Assembly (NCBI GenBank): GCA_901538445.1
Contig: LR594585.1
Span: forward strand, 1,887,369 to 1,951,368
DNA from: Gemmataceae bacterium
GTDB taxonomy: Bacteria; Planctomycetota; Planctomycetia; Gemmatales; Gemmataceae
Length of the DNA stretch: 64,000 bases
Direction: 5' to 3'
In this document: one piece after another, positions 49,611 through 62,957 of the stretch
How positions within the stretch are numbered: position 1 is the first letter of the stretch
Layout: the number at the start of each line of letters is the position of its first letter
Notes under the pieces: model-generated
What the model saw: the letters and a program-made list of their open reading frames with translations, nothing else
Told to the model about the DNA's origin: nothing
Database searches by the model: none
Made by a program: the position numbers and the translations under genes

Positions 49611-51256
49611 CCGCTCGGGCCGTCCGGTGGGTATCGGCGGCCGCGCTGCTCGTCGGGGCGGTTGTCGCGGCCGACGCGGCCAACCCGCGCGACTACGAGA
49701 TGCACATCGACCGGTGGAAGAAGCTCAAGGAGGCCGAGCGGTTCCAGCTCACGGCCGCCGAGCGGCTGTACAACGCCAAGCAGTACAAGGCCGCCGCCGA
49801 CGAGTACGAGAAGTTCCTCAAGCTGTACGAGGCGAGCGAGGGCGCGGCCTACGCGCAACTCAAGTACTCGCACTGCCTCGTCAGCCTGCGGAAGCAGAAC
49901 GCGGCCATCAAGGACGGGTACCAGACGCTCCTCGACTACTTCCCGGACTCGCCGGAAGCCCCGATCGCGGCCGTCCTGATCGCGCAGACGTACCGCGAGA
50001 TCGGCGACATCAAGCCCGCGAAGAAGGCGTACGCGAAGGCGATCACCGCGTACCCGGGGCACGTCGCCGCGGTGTGGGCGCGGCTCGACCTCGCGGCCAT
50101 CGCCGAGAAGGAGAACGACGCCGAGACGCGGACCAACCTGCTCCGGCAGCTCACGTTCGACGTCGAGCGGAAGGGCGGCGCGGCCGAGCCGTGCGTGACC
50201 GCGGCCCGGCAGTACACCCAGCTCGTGTTCCACGCCGGCAACTTCGACGAGGGGCTCAAGGCGCTCGCCACCACCTGTAACGAATTGCAGCTCATCCAAC
50301 AGTTGATGGAAGGGCACCACGGCGGGCTCCCGCAGGCGGTCAGCCACCTGACCGAGTCGATGGACGAGGCGACGCGGAAGCGCGGCGAGAAGCTGGCCGA
50401 CGCGGCGTGCGGGTGGCTCAAGGCCCGCTCGGCGGAACTCCTGAAAGACGAGAAGACGAAGCCGCAGGGGGTCGCGGCGTGGTACGCGGTCGCGGGGGTT
50501 CGGAACGCGGCCCGGCAGCCCGACAAAGAGAAGGCCGTGTACGACGAGATCATCGCGGCCCTCGGGGCCGACGACAACGCGCTCGGGCACCTCGCGCAGT
50601 GGTACAAGAACAACCAGAAGCGCGAGGAGGCCCGCGCGACCTACGCGAAGTTCAAGGACGCCGTCGCCGGCAAGGCCGCGATCGCCGCGAGCTACGACGA
50701 GGAGAACCCGCGGCAGACCGACAAGGCGGTCGCGATCTACCGCGAGCTGGCGGCCGACGCGGCGACCGCGCCGAAGTGGCTGGCGGCGGCCGCGTGGTCG
50801 TACCGCCAGGGCGGCAAGCCCGACCCGGCCATCGCGGTGTACCGCGAGCTGCTCACCGCCGACGCGAAGAACGCATCCGAGTACCACTTCCAGATCGCCG
50901 AGACGCTGTACCAAGCGCGGCGGTGGAAGGAGTGCATCACCGCGTACCGGGGCACCGACCGGTTCCCGCACAACTACCAGCACATGGCCGCGGCGCACCG
51001 GCAGCTCAAGGAGTACGACGAGGCGATCGCGCTGTACCGGCAGATCATCGCGTCGTCGATGGACAAGAACCTGTCGGCCGCGACGTACTGGGAGATCAGC
51101 CAGACCCAGGAGGCGCAGGGGAAGAAGGAGGACGCGATCAAGACGCTGAAGTTCATCTGCAGCACCTTCCCGAAGACCGGCTCCGGGAGCCACGCGCATG
51201 CCCGGCTCAACGAGGTGTACAAGATCCCCGTGACGCTCGGCGGCGACAAGGACTGA
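49586..51256 (+). CDS. Exported TPR protein with YbgF-like repeats
   Basis: A 556-residue protein that overlaps the end of the DUF4159 gene by 25 bp. GTG 49586 is decided by GGAG (49574-49577), 8 bases upstream; a second GTG at 49607 overlaps the stop as GTGA but lacks a ribosome site. A short hydrophobic segment (AVRWVSAAALLVGAVVAADA) is the signal. At least eight TPR-like units follow: YNAKQYKAAADEYEKFLKLYEAS, RQPDKEKAVYDEIIAALG, RRWKECITAYRGTDRFPHN, LKEYDEAIALYRQIIASS. It likely forms a protein-protein scaffold with the DUF4159 membrane protein. Confidence 0.75.
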   Translation: MALSTATVTARAVRWVSAAALLVGAVVAADAANPRDYEMHIDRWKKLKEAERFQLTAAERLYNAKQYKAAADEYEKFLKLYEASEGAAYAQLKYSHCLVSLRKQNAAIKDGYQTLLDYFPDSPEAPIAAVLIAQTYREIGDIKPAKKAYAKAITAYPGHVAAVWARLDLAAIAEKENDAETRTNLLRQLTFDVERKGGAAEPCVTAARQYTQLVFHAGNFDEGLKALATTCNELQLIQQLMEGHHGGLPQAVSHLTESMDEATRKRGEKLADAACGWLKARSAELLKDEKTKPQGVAAWYAVAGVRNAARQPDKEKAVYDEIIAALGADDNALGHLAQWYKNNQKREEARATYAKFKDAVAGKAAIAASYDEENPRQTDKAVAIYRELAADAATAPKWLAAAAWSYRQGGKPDPAIAVYRELLTADAKNASEYHFQIAETLYQARRWKECITAYRGTDRFPHNYQHMAAAHRQLKEYDEAIALYRQIIASSMDKNLSAATYWEISQTQEAQGKKEDAIKTLKFICSTFPKTGSGSHAHARLNEVYKIPVTLGGDKD

Positions 51257-51700
51257 GACCGGATCGCCGTGATCCGTACCCGTGGCGTGTGTCCCCTCTC
51301 CCCTTGCGGGAGAGGGTGCCGCGAGTCCGCGAGCGGCGGGTGAGGGGTGAACGCCTCTGAAGGGTTGAGGCGCTCCCCCTCACCCGGCCGCGAAGCGCGG
51401 CCACCCTCTCCCGCAAGGGGAGAGGGCAGAATCAGCGGCCGCGGTTTCGACGCCCCTCCTGCGGTGGCAGAGGATCAGACAAGAGGCCGCCGCTTCGGTG
51501 CCCTCTCCCCTTGCGGGAGAGGGTGCCGCGAGTCCGCGAGCGGCGGGTGAGGGGGCATCACCTGTTGGGGTCTCGCCGCGGCCCCCTCACCCGGCCGCGT
51601 GGCGCGGCACCCTCTCCCGCAAGGGGAGAGGGCACCGAACCAAGACCCGACGGATACGAGCCGCGGCGATTCGGTCTGAGACCGGATCGCCGCGGCTCGT
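51256..51700. repeat. Tandem modular palindrome with two CCCTCTCCCC hairpins
   Basis: It starts AGACCGGATCGCC at 51256 (the last A of the TGA stop) and ends ATTCGGTCT at 51677. The two cores pair 51294-51317 with 51403-51426 and 51501-51524 with 51609-51632, both perfect 24-bp stems. The right end then meets an inverted copy: 51656-51677 pairs with 51679-51700 (21 of 22 bp). The remainder up to the kinase start at 51830 shows no gene. Confidence 0.75.
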
Positions 51701-51829
51701 GCTGGGCCGGTTGCTCTTCCGGGGCCGGGGGACGGGCCGTTCGCCGGTGCCCGCGGCGTTCCGGTGTAGAATGACCGCAGACCAGGTGGCGGGCGGCCGC
51801 CCGCCCCGGTCGGCCGGGCACCCACTCCG

Positions 51830-54112
51830 ATGACCCCCCCGCCCCTCCGCGTCCTGATCGTTGCGGACGACCCCGCCGACGCGGCGGCGAGCGCCGCCGC
51901 GCTCGGGGCCGCGTTCGCGCCCGAGGTCGCCCGCGCGGCCACGGAGCCCGAGTTCCTCGCGCACCTCGCCGCCGCGCCGGACGTCGTCCTCTGCCCCTAC
52001 GCGCACCCGCAGTTGCCGGCGTTCCGCGCCCTCGACCTGATCCGCGACCGCCGGGCCGGGGCGCCCCTCGTGGTCGTGTCGGACCCGGTCGGCGAGTGCG
52101 CGGCGGCCGACGCGGTCCTGCACGGGGCCGCGGGCTTCGTGCCCCGGTCGCGGCTCGACCGGCTCGCGCCGGCCGTCCGCCGGGCCCTCGACCGGCGGCC
52201 CCCGGCGGCCCCGCCCGAAACGAGCCGCGACCTCCAGCAGATCTTCGACGCCGTCCCCGCACTCATCTTCTACAAGGACCTCGACCACCGGTTCGTGCGG
52301 GTGAACGAGGAGGTGGTGCGGTTCCTGGGGCTGCCCCGGGACGCGATCCTCGGGCGGACCGACCACGACCTCGGCCTCCCGCTCGCGGCCCAGTACGCCC
52401 GCGACGAGGACGCGGTCGTCGCCACGGGCCGCCCGCGGCAGGGGATCGTCGAGCTGCTGACGACCCCGGCCGGGACCCGGTGGCTCCAGACCGACAAGCT
52501 CCCGCACCGGGACGCGGCCGGCAACATCATCGGGGTGATCGGGTTCGCGACCGACGTGACCGAGCGGAAGGAGGCCGAGGAGGCGGCCCGCCAGGCCCAG
52601 GAGCGGCTCCAGCACGTCATCGCGTCGAGCCCGGCGGTGCTGTACAAGCTGGCCATCGAGGGCGAGCGGATCCGGGACATCGCGTGGGTCAGCGAGAACG
52701 TCCGCGAGGTGCTCGGGTACTCGCCCGGGGAGACCGCGAGCAAGGGGTGGCTGGGGGCGACCGTCCACCCGGACGACGCGGCCCGGGCCGTCGCCGCCGA
52801 GCCCGGGCTCATCGCCCGGGGCCGGTACTCGACCGAGTACCGGCTCCGGCACCGGAGCGGCGAGTACCGGTCGGTGCGGAGCGACGTCCGCCTGGTCCTC
52901 GACGCCACCGGCGAGTCGGTGGAGGCGATCGGGTCGTGGCTCGACGTGACCGAGTGGCGGCGGGTCGAGGACCAGTACCGCCAGGCCCAGAAGATGGAGG
53001 CGTTCGGCCAGCTCGCGGCCGGCGTGGCCCACGACTTCAACAACCTGCTCACCATCATCAACGGGTACGGCGACCTGCTCCTCGACGAGCTCCAGGACGC
53101 CGACCCGCGGCGGGCGTCGGCCGCCGAGATCCGCGAGGCCGGGGGCCGGGCCGCGGCCCTCACCGCCCAGCTCCTCGCGTTCAGCCGCAAGACCATCCTG
53201 GAGCCCAAGGTCATCGACCTCAACGACCTGGTCCGCCGGACCGGGAAGATGCTCGAGCGGACCCTCGGCGAGGACGTGGCGCTCCAGCTCGCCCTGGCCC
53301 CGGGCCTGGACCGGGTGAAGGCCGACCGGGGGCAACTGGAGCAGGTGGTCGTCAACCTCGCGGTGAACGCCCGGGACGCGATGCCCGCCGGGGGCCGGCT
53401 CACCATCGGGACGCGGAACGTCGAGGTCGCGGCCACCGACCCGCGGGCCCCCGACCTCCGCCCCGGCCGGTACGCGGAACTCACGGTGGGCGACACCGGC
53501 GTGGGGATGACCGACGAGGTGCGGGCCAAGATCTTCGAGCCGTTCTTCACCACCAAGGGCGTCGGCAAGGGGACCGGCCTGGGGCTCGCCACCGTCTACG
53601 GGATCGTCGCCCAGGCCCGGGGGCGGATCGACGTCACCACCGCCGTCGGCGCGGGGACCACGTTCGCGGTGCTGTTCCCCGCGGCCGCCGACGAGGACGC
53701 GGCCGCCCCGGCCGCCACCCCGGCCCCGGCCGCCCGGGGCACCGAGACGCTCCTGCTCGTCGAGGACGAGACCCCGGTGCGGAAGTTCGCCCGCCGGGCG
53801 CTGGAGGCGCTCGGGTACGCGGTGCTGGAGGCCGGCAACGGCGCGGAGGCGCTCCGCGTCGCCGACGCCCACCCCGGCCCGATCCACCTGCTCGTGTCCG
53901 ACGTGGTGATGCCCGAGATGGGCGGCCGCGACCTCGCCGAGGCGATCCGGGGCCGGCGGCCCGAGGCCCGGGTCCTGTTCGTCAGCGGGTACACCGACGA
54001 CGCGGTCGTGCGCAACGGGGTCGTGCAGGCCACCGACGCGTTCCTCCAGAAGCCGTTCACCCCGGTGGCGCTGGCCCGGAAGGTCCGGGCCACCCTCGAC
54101 GCGGCGCACTGA
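51830..54112 (+). CDS. Hybrid histidine kinase with N-terminal pseudo-receiver
   Basis: A 760-residue cytoplasmic sensor kinase. Residues 1-120 form a receiver-like domain in which the phospho-acceptor Asp is replaced (VVLCPYAHP, Pro56), so it cannot be phosphorylated. Two PAS domains follow (130-250 and 260-385). The dimerisation domain has VAHDFNNLL (His401), and the ATPase domain shows [18 protein letters not shown] and [11 protein letters not shown]-terminal receiver ends the protein, with Asp691 in [13 protein letters not shown]. There are no membrane segments. ATG 51830 follows the hairpin region and no ribosome site is clear. It is the first gene of the plus-strand signalling block. 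Confidence 0.9.
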   Translation: MTPPPLRVLIVADDPADAAASAAALGAAFAPEVARAATEPEFLAHLAAAPDVVLCPYAHPQLPAFRALDLIRDRRAGAPLVVVSDPVGECAAADAVLHGAAGFVPRSRLDRLAPAVRRALDRRPPAAPPETSRDLQQIFDAVPALIFYKDLDHRFVRVNEEVVRFLGLPRDAILGRTDHDLGLPLAAQYARDEDAVVATGRPRQGIVELLTTPAGTRWLQTDKLPHRDAAGNIIGVIGFATDVTERKEAEEAARQAQERLQHVIASSPAVLYKLAIEGERIRDIAWVSENVREVLGYSPGETASKGWLGATVHPDDAARAVAAEPGLIARGRYSTEYRLRHRSGEYRSVRSDVRLVLDATGESVEAIGSWLDVTEWRRVEDQYRQAQKMEAFGQLAAGVAHDFNNLLTIINGYGDLLLDELQDADPRRASAAEIREAGGRAAALTAQLLAFSRKTILEPKVIDLNDLVRRTGKMLERTLGEDVALQLALAPGLDRVKADRGQLEQVVVNLAVNARDAMPAGGRLTIGTRNVEVAATDPRAPDLRPGRYAELTVGDTGVGMTDEVRAKIFEPFFTTKGVGKGTGLGLATVYGIVAQARGRIDVTTAVGAGTTFAVLFPAAADEDAAAPAATPAPAARGTETLLLVEDETPVRKFARRALEALGYAVLEAGNGAEALRVADAHPGPIHLLVSDVVMPEMGGRDLAEAIRGRRPEARVLFVSGYTDDAVVRNGVVQATDAFLQKPFTPVALARKVRATLDAAH

Positions 54113-54331
54113 CACCGAGTCTGGTAGATGCGTAGCCGTGGCGTCTTGGTGCCCTCTCCCCTTGCGGGAGAGGGTGCCGCGAGTCCGCGAGCGGCGGGTG
54201 AGGGGTGGAACCGTGCGCGGTGTTGAGGCCTCACCCCTCACCCGGCCGCGAAGCGCGGCCACCCTCTCCCGCAAGGGGAGAGGGCGGAAGACAAGAGGCC
54301 GCAAAGGTTACGCACCACTGCGATTCGGTAT
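54112..54331. repeat. Modular intergenic palindrome, CCCTCTCCCC core
   Basis: It begins ACACCGAGT on the last A of the kinase stop (54112) and ends GCGATTCGGTAT at 54331. A perfect 25-bp stem pairs 54151-54175 with 54261-54285; internally GTGAGGGGTGG pairs with CACCCCTCAC. The core is nearly identical to those at 51294 and 51501. The remaining 80 bp to the sdaA start show no gene. Confidence 0.7.
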
Positions 54332-54411
54332 GACCCCGGCCCGGCGGGTTGCCCATTCGCGCCCCCGGCCTACGGTGACTCCTTCCACGAAATCGCCCGG
54401 GGGCCGCGGCC

Positions 54412-55779
54412 ATGTCGCTGAGCGTGTTCGACCTGTTCAAGATCGGCGTCGGGCCGTCGAGTTCCCACACCGTCGGCCCGATGGTCGCCGCGCACCGGTT
54501 CGCGAGCGGCCTCGAGGGGGCCGGCCGGCTCGCCGGGGTGCGCCGCGTGCAGGTGGACCTGTACGGCTCGCTCGCGCTCACGGGCAAGGGGCACGCGACC
54601 GACACCGCCGTGCTGCTGGGCCTCGCGGGGTGGCGGCCGACGGCCGTGGACCCCGACGCGGTCCCGGCGTTCCTCGCGACGGTCCGCGGCGACCGGCGGG
54701 TCGCGCTGGCCGGCACGCACCCGGTCCCGTTCGACGAGCCCGCCGACCTCCTGTTCCACACGACCGAGTTCCTCCCCGGCCACCCCAACGGCGTGCGGTT
54801 CCGCGCGTTCGACGACGCGGGCCGCGCGGTCGCCGACGAGACGTACTACTCGGTGGGCGGCGGGTTCGTGGTCCGCGACGGCGAGCCCGAGGGGGCCGGG
54901 GCGGCCGCGGCCGCGGAGCCGCACCCGTTCCGCACCGCCGACGAGCTGCTCGCGATCGGCGACCGCACCGGCCTGTCGATCCCCGAGATCGTCGCGGCCA
55001 ACGAACTCGCGACCCGCACCCGGGACGAACTGAACGCCGGGGTCGATGCCATCTGGGCGGTGATGGAGGGGTGCATCGCGCGCGGGTGCCGGACCGAGGG
55101 GACGCTCCCCGGCGGCCTGGGCGTGAAGCGCCGCGCCCCCGGGCTGCACCGGGGCCTCGAGAAGCGCGGGGCGGCCGACCCGCTCGGCCTGATGGACTGG
55201 GTCAGCCTGTTCGCCCTGGCGGTGAACGAGGAGAACGCGGCCGGCGGCAAGGTGGTCACCGCCCCGACCAACGGCGCGGCCGGCGTGATCCCGGCCGTGA
55301 TCGAGTACGCCCGCCGGTTCGTCCCCGGGGTGGGGCCGGAACAGGTGCGTGCGTTCTTACTCACGGCGGCCGCGATCGGCATGCTGTTCAAGCGGAACGC
55401 CTCGCTCTCGGCCGCCGAGATGGGGTGCCAGGGGGAGATCGGCGTCGCGTGCAGCATGGCCGCGGCCGGCCTGGCGGCCGTGATGGGCGGCACCAACGCC
55501 CAGATCGAGAACGCCGCCGAGATCGGCATGGAGCACAACCTCGGGCTCACGTGCGACCCGGTCGGCGGGCTCGTCCAGGTGCCGTGCATCGAGCGGAACG
55601 CGATGGGCGCGGTCAAGGCGATCAACGCCGCCCGGCTCGCGGTCCTCCACGGCGACGGGCTCCACCGGGTCTCCCTCGACCGCGTCATCGAAACCATGCG
55701 GCAGACCGGCGTGGACATGAACTCGCGGTACAAGGAAACGTCCCTGGGCGGCCTGGCCCTCAACGTCATCAACTGCTGA
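54412..55779 (+). CDS. sdaA: L-serine ammonia-lyase (L-serine dehydratase)
   Basis: A 455-residue iron-sulfur enzyme that converts L-serine to pyruvate and ammonia. It is the single-chain type, with beta domain [23 protein letters not shown] at 9-31 and alpha domain containing [19 protein letters not shown]. The cluster cysteines are in [20 protein letters not shown] and [21 protein letters not shown]. The terminal segment is [13 protein letters not shown], whose last residue is the Cys known to block the active site until serine binds. ATG 54412 fits the family start. It is not obviously linked to its kinase neighbours and lies after a palindromic repeat. Confidence 0.95.
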   Translation: MSLSVFDLFKIGVGPSSSHTVGPMVAAHRFASGLEGAGRLAGVRRVQVDLYGSLALTGKGHATDTAVLLGLAGWRPTAVDPDAVPAFLATVRGDRRVALAGTHPVPFDEPADLLFHTTEFLPGHPNGVRFRAFDDAGRAVADETYYSVGGGFVVRDGEPEGAGAAAAAEPHPFRTADELLAIGDRTGLSIPEIVAANELATRTRDELNAGVDAIWAVMEGCIARGCRTEGTLPGGLGVKRRAPGLHRGLEKRGAADPLGLMDWVSLFALAVNEENAAGGKVVTAPTNGAAGVIPAVIEYARRFVPGVGPEQVRAFLLTAAAIGMLFKRNASLSAAEMGCQGEIGVACSMAAAGLAAVMGGTNAQIENAAEIGMEHNLGLTCDPVGGLVQVPCIERNAMGAVKAINAARLAVLHGDGLHRVSLDRVIETMRQTGVDMNSRYKETSLGGLALNVINC

Positions 55780-56475
55780 CCGGCAGCGCGAGAATTTTTC
55801 TGCGACCCGTGACACGATCGTGCCGCGGTTTGCGATCTCCGGTGGGAGCGCGCGTCGAGCGATCCGAACCCGCCCGCGCCGAGGACGCAGAACCCTGAGG
55901 CATTACATTGACACTTGCATGAATTCTTACTTTTATTGCAGACGTAATTCTCGGCTCCGGCACGACTCCGGATCCGTGGTATTCCACGTTTGACTCCGCC
56001 GGTTGGTGGGGTTTTTCCTGTGAGGCATCGGGCGGCCACGTAGAATTGCAGCGGAGGGTGAACATTGCCCGGAGTTCAGACACCTCACCGCGAAAAGTCG
56101 GGGTTTTCGCCACCGCCCGAGTGAAGCGAAAGCCATGTTACCGACTGGGAACCGCGCCATCCTGCAGCGCGGCCGCACGTACCGGCGGAGCCAAACTCGC
56201 ACTCGGCTCCGCTCCGGTGAAGTGCTTCGAGTCGCGACCCGCAACGGTGAAGCCCCGGGGGTCGCACGGTGCCCTGATTCGAGTCGCGAGGACCGCCCAG
56301 CTTTTGGCACCTCCGGCCGGGGGACTCCGACCGCCGCGGCAGCGTGAGCGGTGCCCGACCGCCGCCCGGAGCACGACGAGACCCGAACCCCGAACCGAGG
56401 TGGCGCGCCCGTGAGCGCCGCGTGCCCGGCCCACCGGTCGCGACCGCTCACCGCCGGCCTCACCGGATTTGATCA
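55780..56475. other. 696-bp intergenic region, less GC-rich
   Basis: No reading frame here has family features: the open frames on both strands are Arg/Pro/Ser-rich shadows. The region is the longest gene-free one in the window and has a patch of AT-rich sequence (55890-55955) with a good promoter (55908-55936). A compact hairpin CGTGGTATTCCACG lies about 55974-55987, with T-runs soon after. The rest up to 56475 shows nothing I can name. Confidence 0.5.
55908..55936 (+). promoter_or_regulatory. Predicted sigma-70-type promoter, possibly for a small RNA
   Basis: TTGACA (55908-55913), a 17-bp spacer and TTTTAT (55931-55936, 4 of 6) form a well-spaced promoter. The nearest downstream gene starts 540 bp away (56476), so it may serve a small RNA or a long leader. 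About 40 bases downstream is the hairpin CGTGGTATTCCACG, and GGTTGGTGGGGTTTTT follows it at about 56000-56016. Confidence 0.45.
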
Positions 56476-58744
56476 ATGGCCTTCCCCCCCAGTGTCCATC
56501 GGCGCCCCGGCGACACCACCGTCCTCGGCCCGAGCGAGTTGCCCACCTCGGACACCACCGAGGCCGGCGGCCGCATGTCGCCGTTCCTCAACGACCTGCT
56601 CGACCGGTCGATCCTCCTCCCCGAGGAGTGGGAGGAACTGGACGTCGGGGTCCGGACCGAGGTGGCGGCCGCCCCGACGCAACTCGCGGCCCTCGACCGG
56701 CTCGTGGCCCTGCACCTGCTGACCCCGTTCCAGGCCGACACGGTCCGCGACGGCAGCATGGCGTCCCTGTCGCTCGGCCAGTACCGGGTGCTCGGGATGC
56801 TGGGCCAGGGCGGGATGGGCGTGGTGTACCGGGCCGAGCACGTCCACCTCCGCCGGGACGTGGCCGTGAAGGTGTTCGTGAACTCCGCCAGCACGTGCCC
56901 GCGGCTGCTCCGCCGGTTCCACGCCGAGGCCCGCGCGGCCGCCCGGCTCCACCACCCGAACCTGGTCGCGTGCCTCGACGCGGGCCGGACCAGGCCCGAC
57001 GCCGTGGGCACGGTCCGCGACTACTACGTCATGGAACTGGTCAACGGCCAGGACCTCGACGGGTTCGTGCGGAGCCGCGGGCCGCTCCCGGTGAACCGGG
57101 CGTGCGACCTGTTCCGCCAGGTGGCCGAGGGGCTGGCCGAGGCGCACCGGCACGGGCTGATCCACCGCGACATCAAGCCCCCAAACATCGTGGTGACCCC
57201 GGACTGGAAGGCCAAGCTCCTCGACTTCGGACTGGCCCTGCACCCGTACCGGCAACTGACGGAGCCCGGGACGGTGCTCGGGACCATCGGGTACATGGCC
57301 CCCGAGCAGGCCCGGGACCCGCACGCCGTGGACGCCCGGGCCGACCTGTTCAGCCTCGGCGCGAGCATGTACTGGGCCCTCACCGGCCGCGACCCGTTCC
57401 CGGAGACCGGGAACCTGCTCCGGGACCTCCAGACCCGGCTCACGGCCCCCCCGCCGAACGTCCAGCAGGTCCGGCCGGAGCTGCCCGAAGAACTGTGTAC
57501 CCTCGTGAACCGGATGCTCAGCACCGACCCCGACGCGCGGCCCCCGAGCGCGCGGGTGGTGGGGATCTCGCTGGCCGGGCTGAGCCGGTGGGTGCCGCAG
57601 GCGAGCGAGCGGCCCCCGAGCGCGGCCGCGGCCGCGGCCCCGGCCCCGCCCAGCGTCGTCATCGTCGAGGACGACGCGGCCCTCCGCAAGCTCCTGCGGC
57701 TGTACCTGGGGGACGAGTACGCGGTCGCCGAGGCGTCCGACGGCGAGGCGCTCCGGGAGATCCTCCAGCGGCAGCGCGCGGACCTCGTGATCCTCGACGT
57801 GAACCTCCCGGGGGTGACCGGGGACAAGCTGATCGAGTCGATCCGCACCACCGACTCGGACCGGCGGCCGCTGATCCTCCTCATGTCCGGGGTGATCCCC
57901 CCGGAGGCGCTGGGCGGGCTCATGGCGGCCGGGGCCGACGACTTCCTGGCCAAGCCGTTCTCGCGGGCCGAGTTCCGGTCCCGGGTCCGCGGGCTCCTCG
58001 GCCGCCGGGCCGGGAGCGAGCCGGCGGTGGCGGCCGCCATCACCATGCGGATCGGCATGGCCGACCTGACCCGGACCCCGGCCCCGCCCGGGCTCCCGCC
58101 CCCGAGCGGGGGGGGGGCACAGCGCGGTCCAGGCGCTCACCGGCCTGTGCGCGCAGATGTTCCGCGAGATCCTCTCCCTCGGCCCCGCGCACTCGGAGCG
58201 GATGGCGCGGTACGTCCGGGCCCTGGCCGCGGCCGCGCCCGACCGGGGCGAGTACTCCCGCCTGAAGGACGAGCGGTTCGTGGGCCTGCTCGAAACGGTC
58301 GCGCCGCTCCACGACCTCGGCATGGTCGCGGTGCCGCACAACATCCTGCACAAGCCGGGCACGCTCGACGAGCACGAGCGGATGGTGGTGCAGACGCACC
58401 CGGTCATGGGGGCCGAGTGGGTGACCGCGACGGCCGAGAAGTGCCCCGCCGAGCTCTCGGTGCTGACCCTGGCGGCCGAGGTGATCCGGTCCCACCACGA
58501 GCGGTGGGACGGGGCCGGGTACCCGGACGGCCTGGCCGGGGACGCGATCCCGCTCGCGGGCCGGGTGGTCGGCCTGGTCTCGGTGTACGACGCGCTGCGG
58601 TCCCGGCGGCCGTACCGCCCGGCCCTGTCCCACGCCCGCGTGGTGCGGCTGATGACGACCGAGTCGGCGGGCCAGTTCGACCCGACGCTCCTCGCGGCCC
58701 TGGGGTCGGCCGCGGCCCGGTTCGAGAAGATCTACCAGTCGTAA
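56476..58744 (+). CDS. Ser/Thr kinase - receiver - HD-GYP fusion, split by a poly-G frameshift
   Basis: The first frame encodes a Hanks-type kinase (about 95-355: GQGGMGVVYRAEHVHL, HRDIKPPN with Asp232, DFGLA, APEQ) and a receiver domain (390-505, Asp441 in LVILDVNLPG). At 58108-58117 a run of ten G shifts the frame. With nine G the protein would continue as HSAVQALTGLCAQMFREIL into an HD-GYP domain (LHDLGMVAVPHNILHKPG, SHHERWDGAGYP) ending at 58744. The uninterrupted fusion would be 755 residues: a kinase, a receiver and a cyclic-di-GMP phosphodiesterase. With ten G it stops at 58812 after a nonsense tail, and the HD-GYP frame has a possible restart at ATG 58157. Confidence 0.8.
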
Positions 58745-58845
58745 GGACCAGAGGACAGGACGTCAGAAGAGCAGAGGTCGGAAGCGCGAACCGAGGCCGT
58801 GTTGACTTCTGATCGTCTGTCCCCTGAGGTTCTGTCCTCTGGTCC
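58745..58845. repeat. Imperfect inverted repeat after the kinase gene
   Basis: GGACCAGAGGACAGGAC (58745-58761) pairs with 58829-58845 with one mismatch. The words GTCAGAAG and CTTCTGAT are also inverted inside. It follows the HD-GYP stop and precedes the thioredoxin-like gene; it could serve as a terminator but lacks a T-run. Confidence 0.5.
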
Positions 58846-58881
58846 CAAGCAACCACCCCGTTCCTCTCCCGGGGGCGCGTG

Positions 58882-59453
58882 ATGAAGGCGCACTCACTTC
58901 TGGCGGTGTCCGCGGTCGCGGCGTGGGCGGGCCTCGTGGCCGCCGGGTTCGCGGCGTGGGACCGGTACGACCGGACCCCCGGCGCGCCCGGCACCGCGCC
59001 CCCGCCCGGCCCGCCGACCGGCCCCGGGGTCACCGCCTACCTGCACCCGCACTGCCCGTGCTCCCGGGCCACGATCGCGGAACTCGCCGCGCTCGCGCGG
59101 GACCGCGGACCAACCCCGACCGTCGCGTTCGTGCTCCCGCCGGGCACCGAACCGGGGTGGGAGAGCGGCCCGGCCCTCGACGCGGCCGCTCGCGCGGGGC
59201 TCGCCGTTCGGTGCGACGCGGGCGGGGCCGAGGCGCGTGCGAACGGGGCCGCCACGTCCGGGCACGTCGTCGCCCGCGACGCGGCCGGCCGGGTCGCGTT
59301 CTCCGGGGGCGTGACGCCGGCCCGCGGCCGCACGGGCGAGTGCCCCGGGCGCGGGGCGGTGGCCGCGGTCCTCGCCGGCGGGGAGCCGCTCGTGCCCGAC
59401 GCCCCGGTGTTCGGGTGCCCACTTTTTTCGCCGGCGTGCGAGCGGGAGGGGCC

Positions 59454-59466
<13 letters not shown>
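58882..59466 (+). CDS. Membrane-anchored thioredoxin-like protein with CPC motif
   Basis: A 194-residue protein with an N-terminal membrane anchor ([21 protein letters not shown]). A thioredoxin-like segment [23 protein letters not shown] follows, in which Cys58 and Cys60 form a CPC pair instead of the usual CxxC. The remainder is Ala/Gly/Arg-rich, with [16 protein letters not shown] near the end. CPC sites occur in RedB-like and some metal-binding thioredoxin relatives; the role here is not known. ATG 58882 is preferred to the GTG at 58879. The last 13 bases overlap the start of the next kinase gene, so the two are likely co-translated. Confidence 0.65.
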
Positions 59467-62933
<3,467 letters not shown>

Positions 62934-62957
62934 ACCCTGTACCGTAGTGGTCCCGCC

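Noticed and set aside
51294-51632. Repeated CCCTCTCCCC units considered as a CRISPR array
   Set aside because: Repeats alternate in orientation as hairpin arms, are not evenly spaced, have no unique spacers, and no cas gene is present.
51587-54304. Minus-strand open frame of about 900 codons over the first hybrid kinase
   Set aside because: Antisense shadow of the kinase plus readthrough of palindromic repeats; no family features.
56046-56414. Plus-strand open frame in the 55780-56475 gap
   Set aside because: Arg/Pro/Ala/Thr-rich with no ribosome site, no family features and less GC-biased third positions than real genes.
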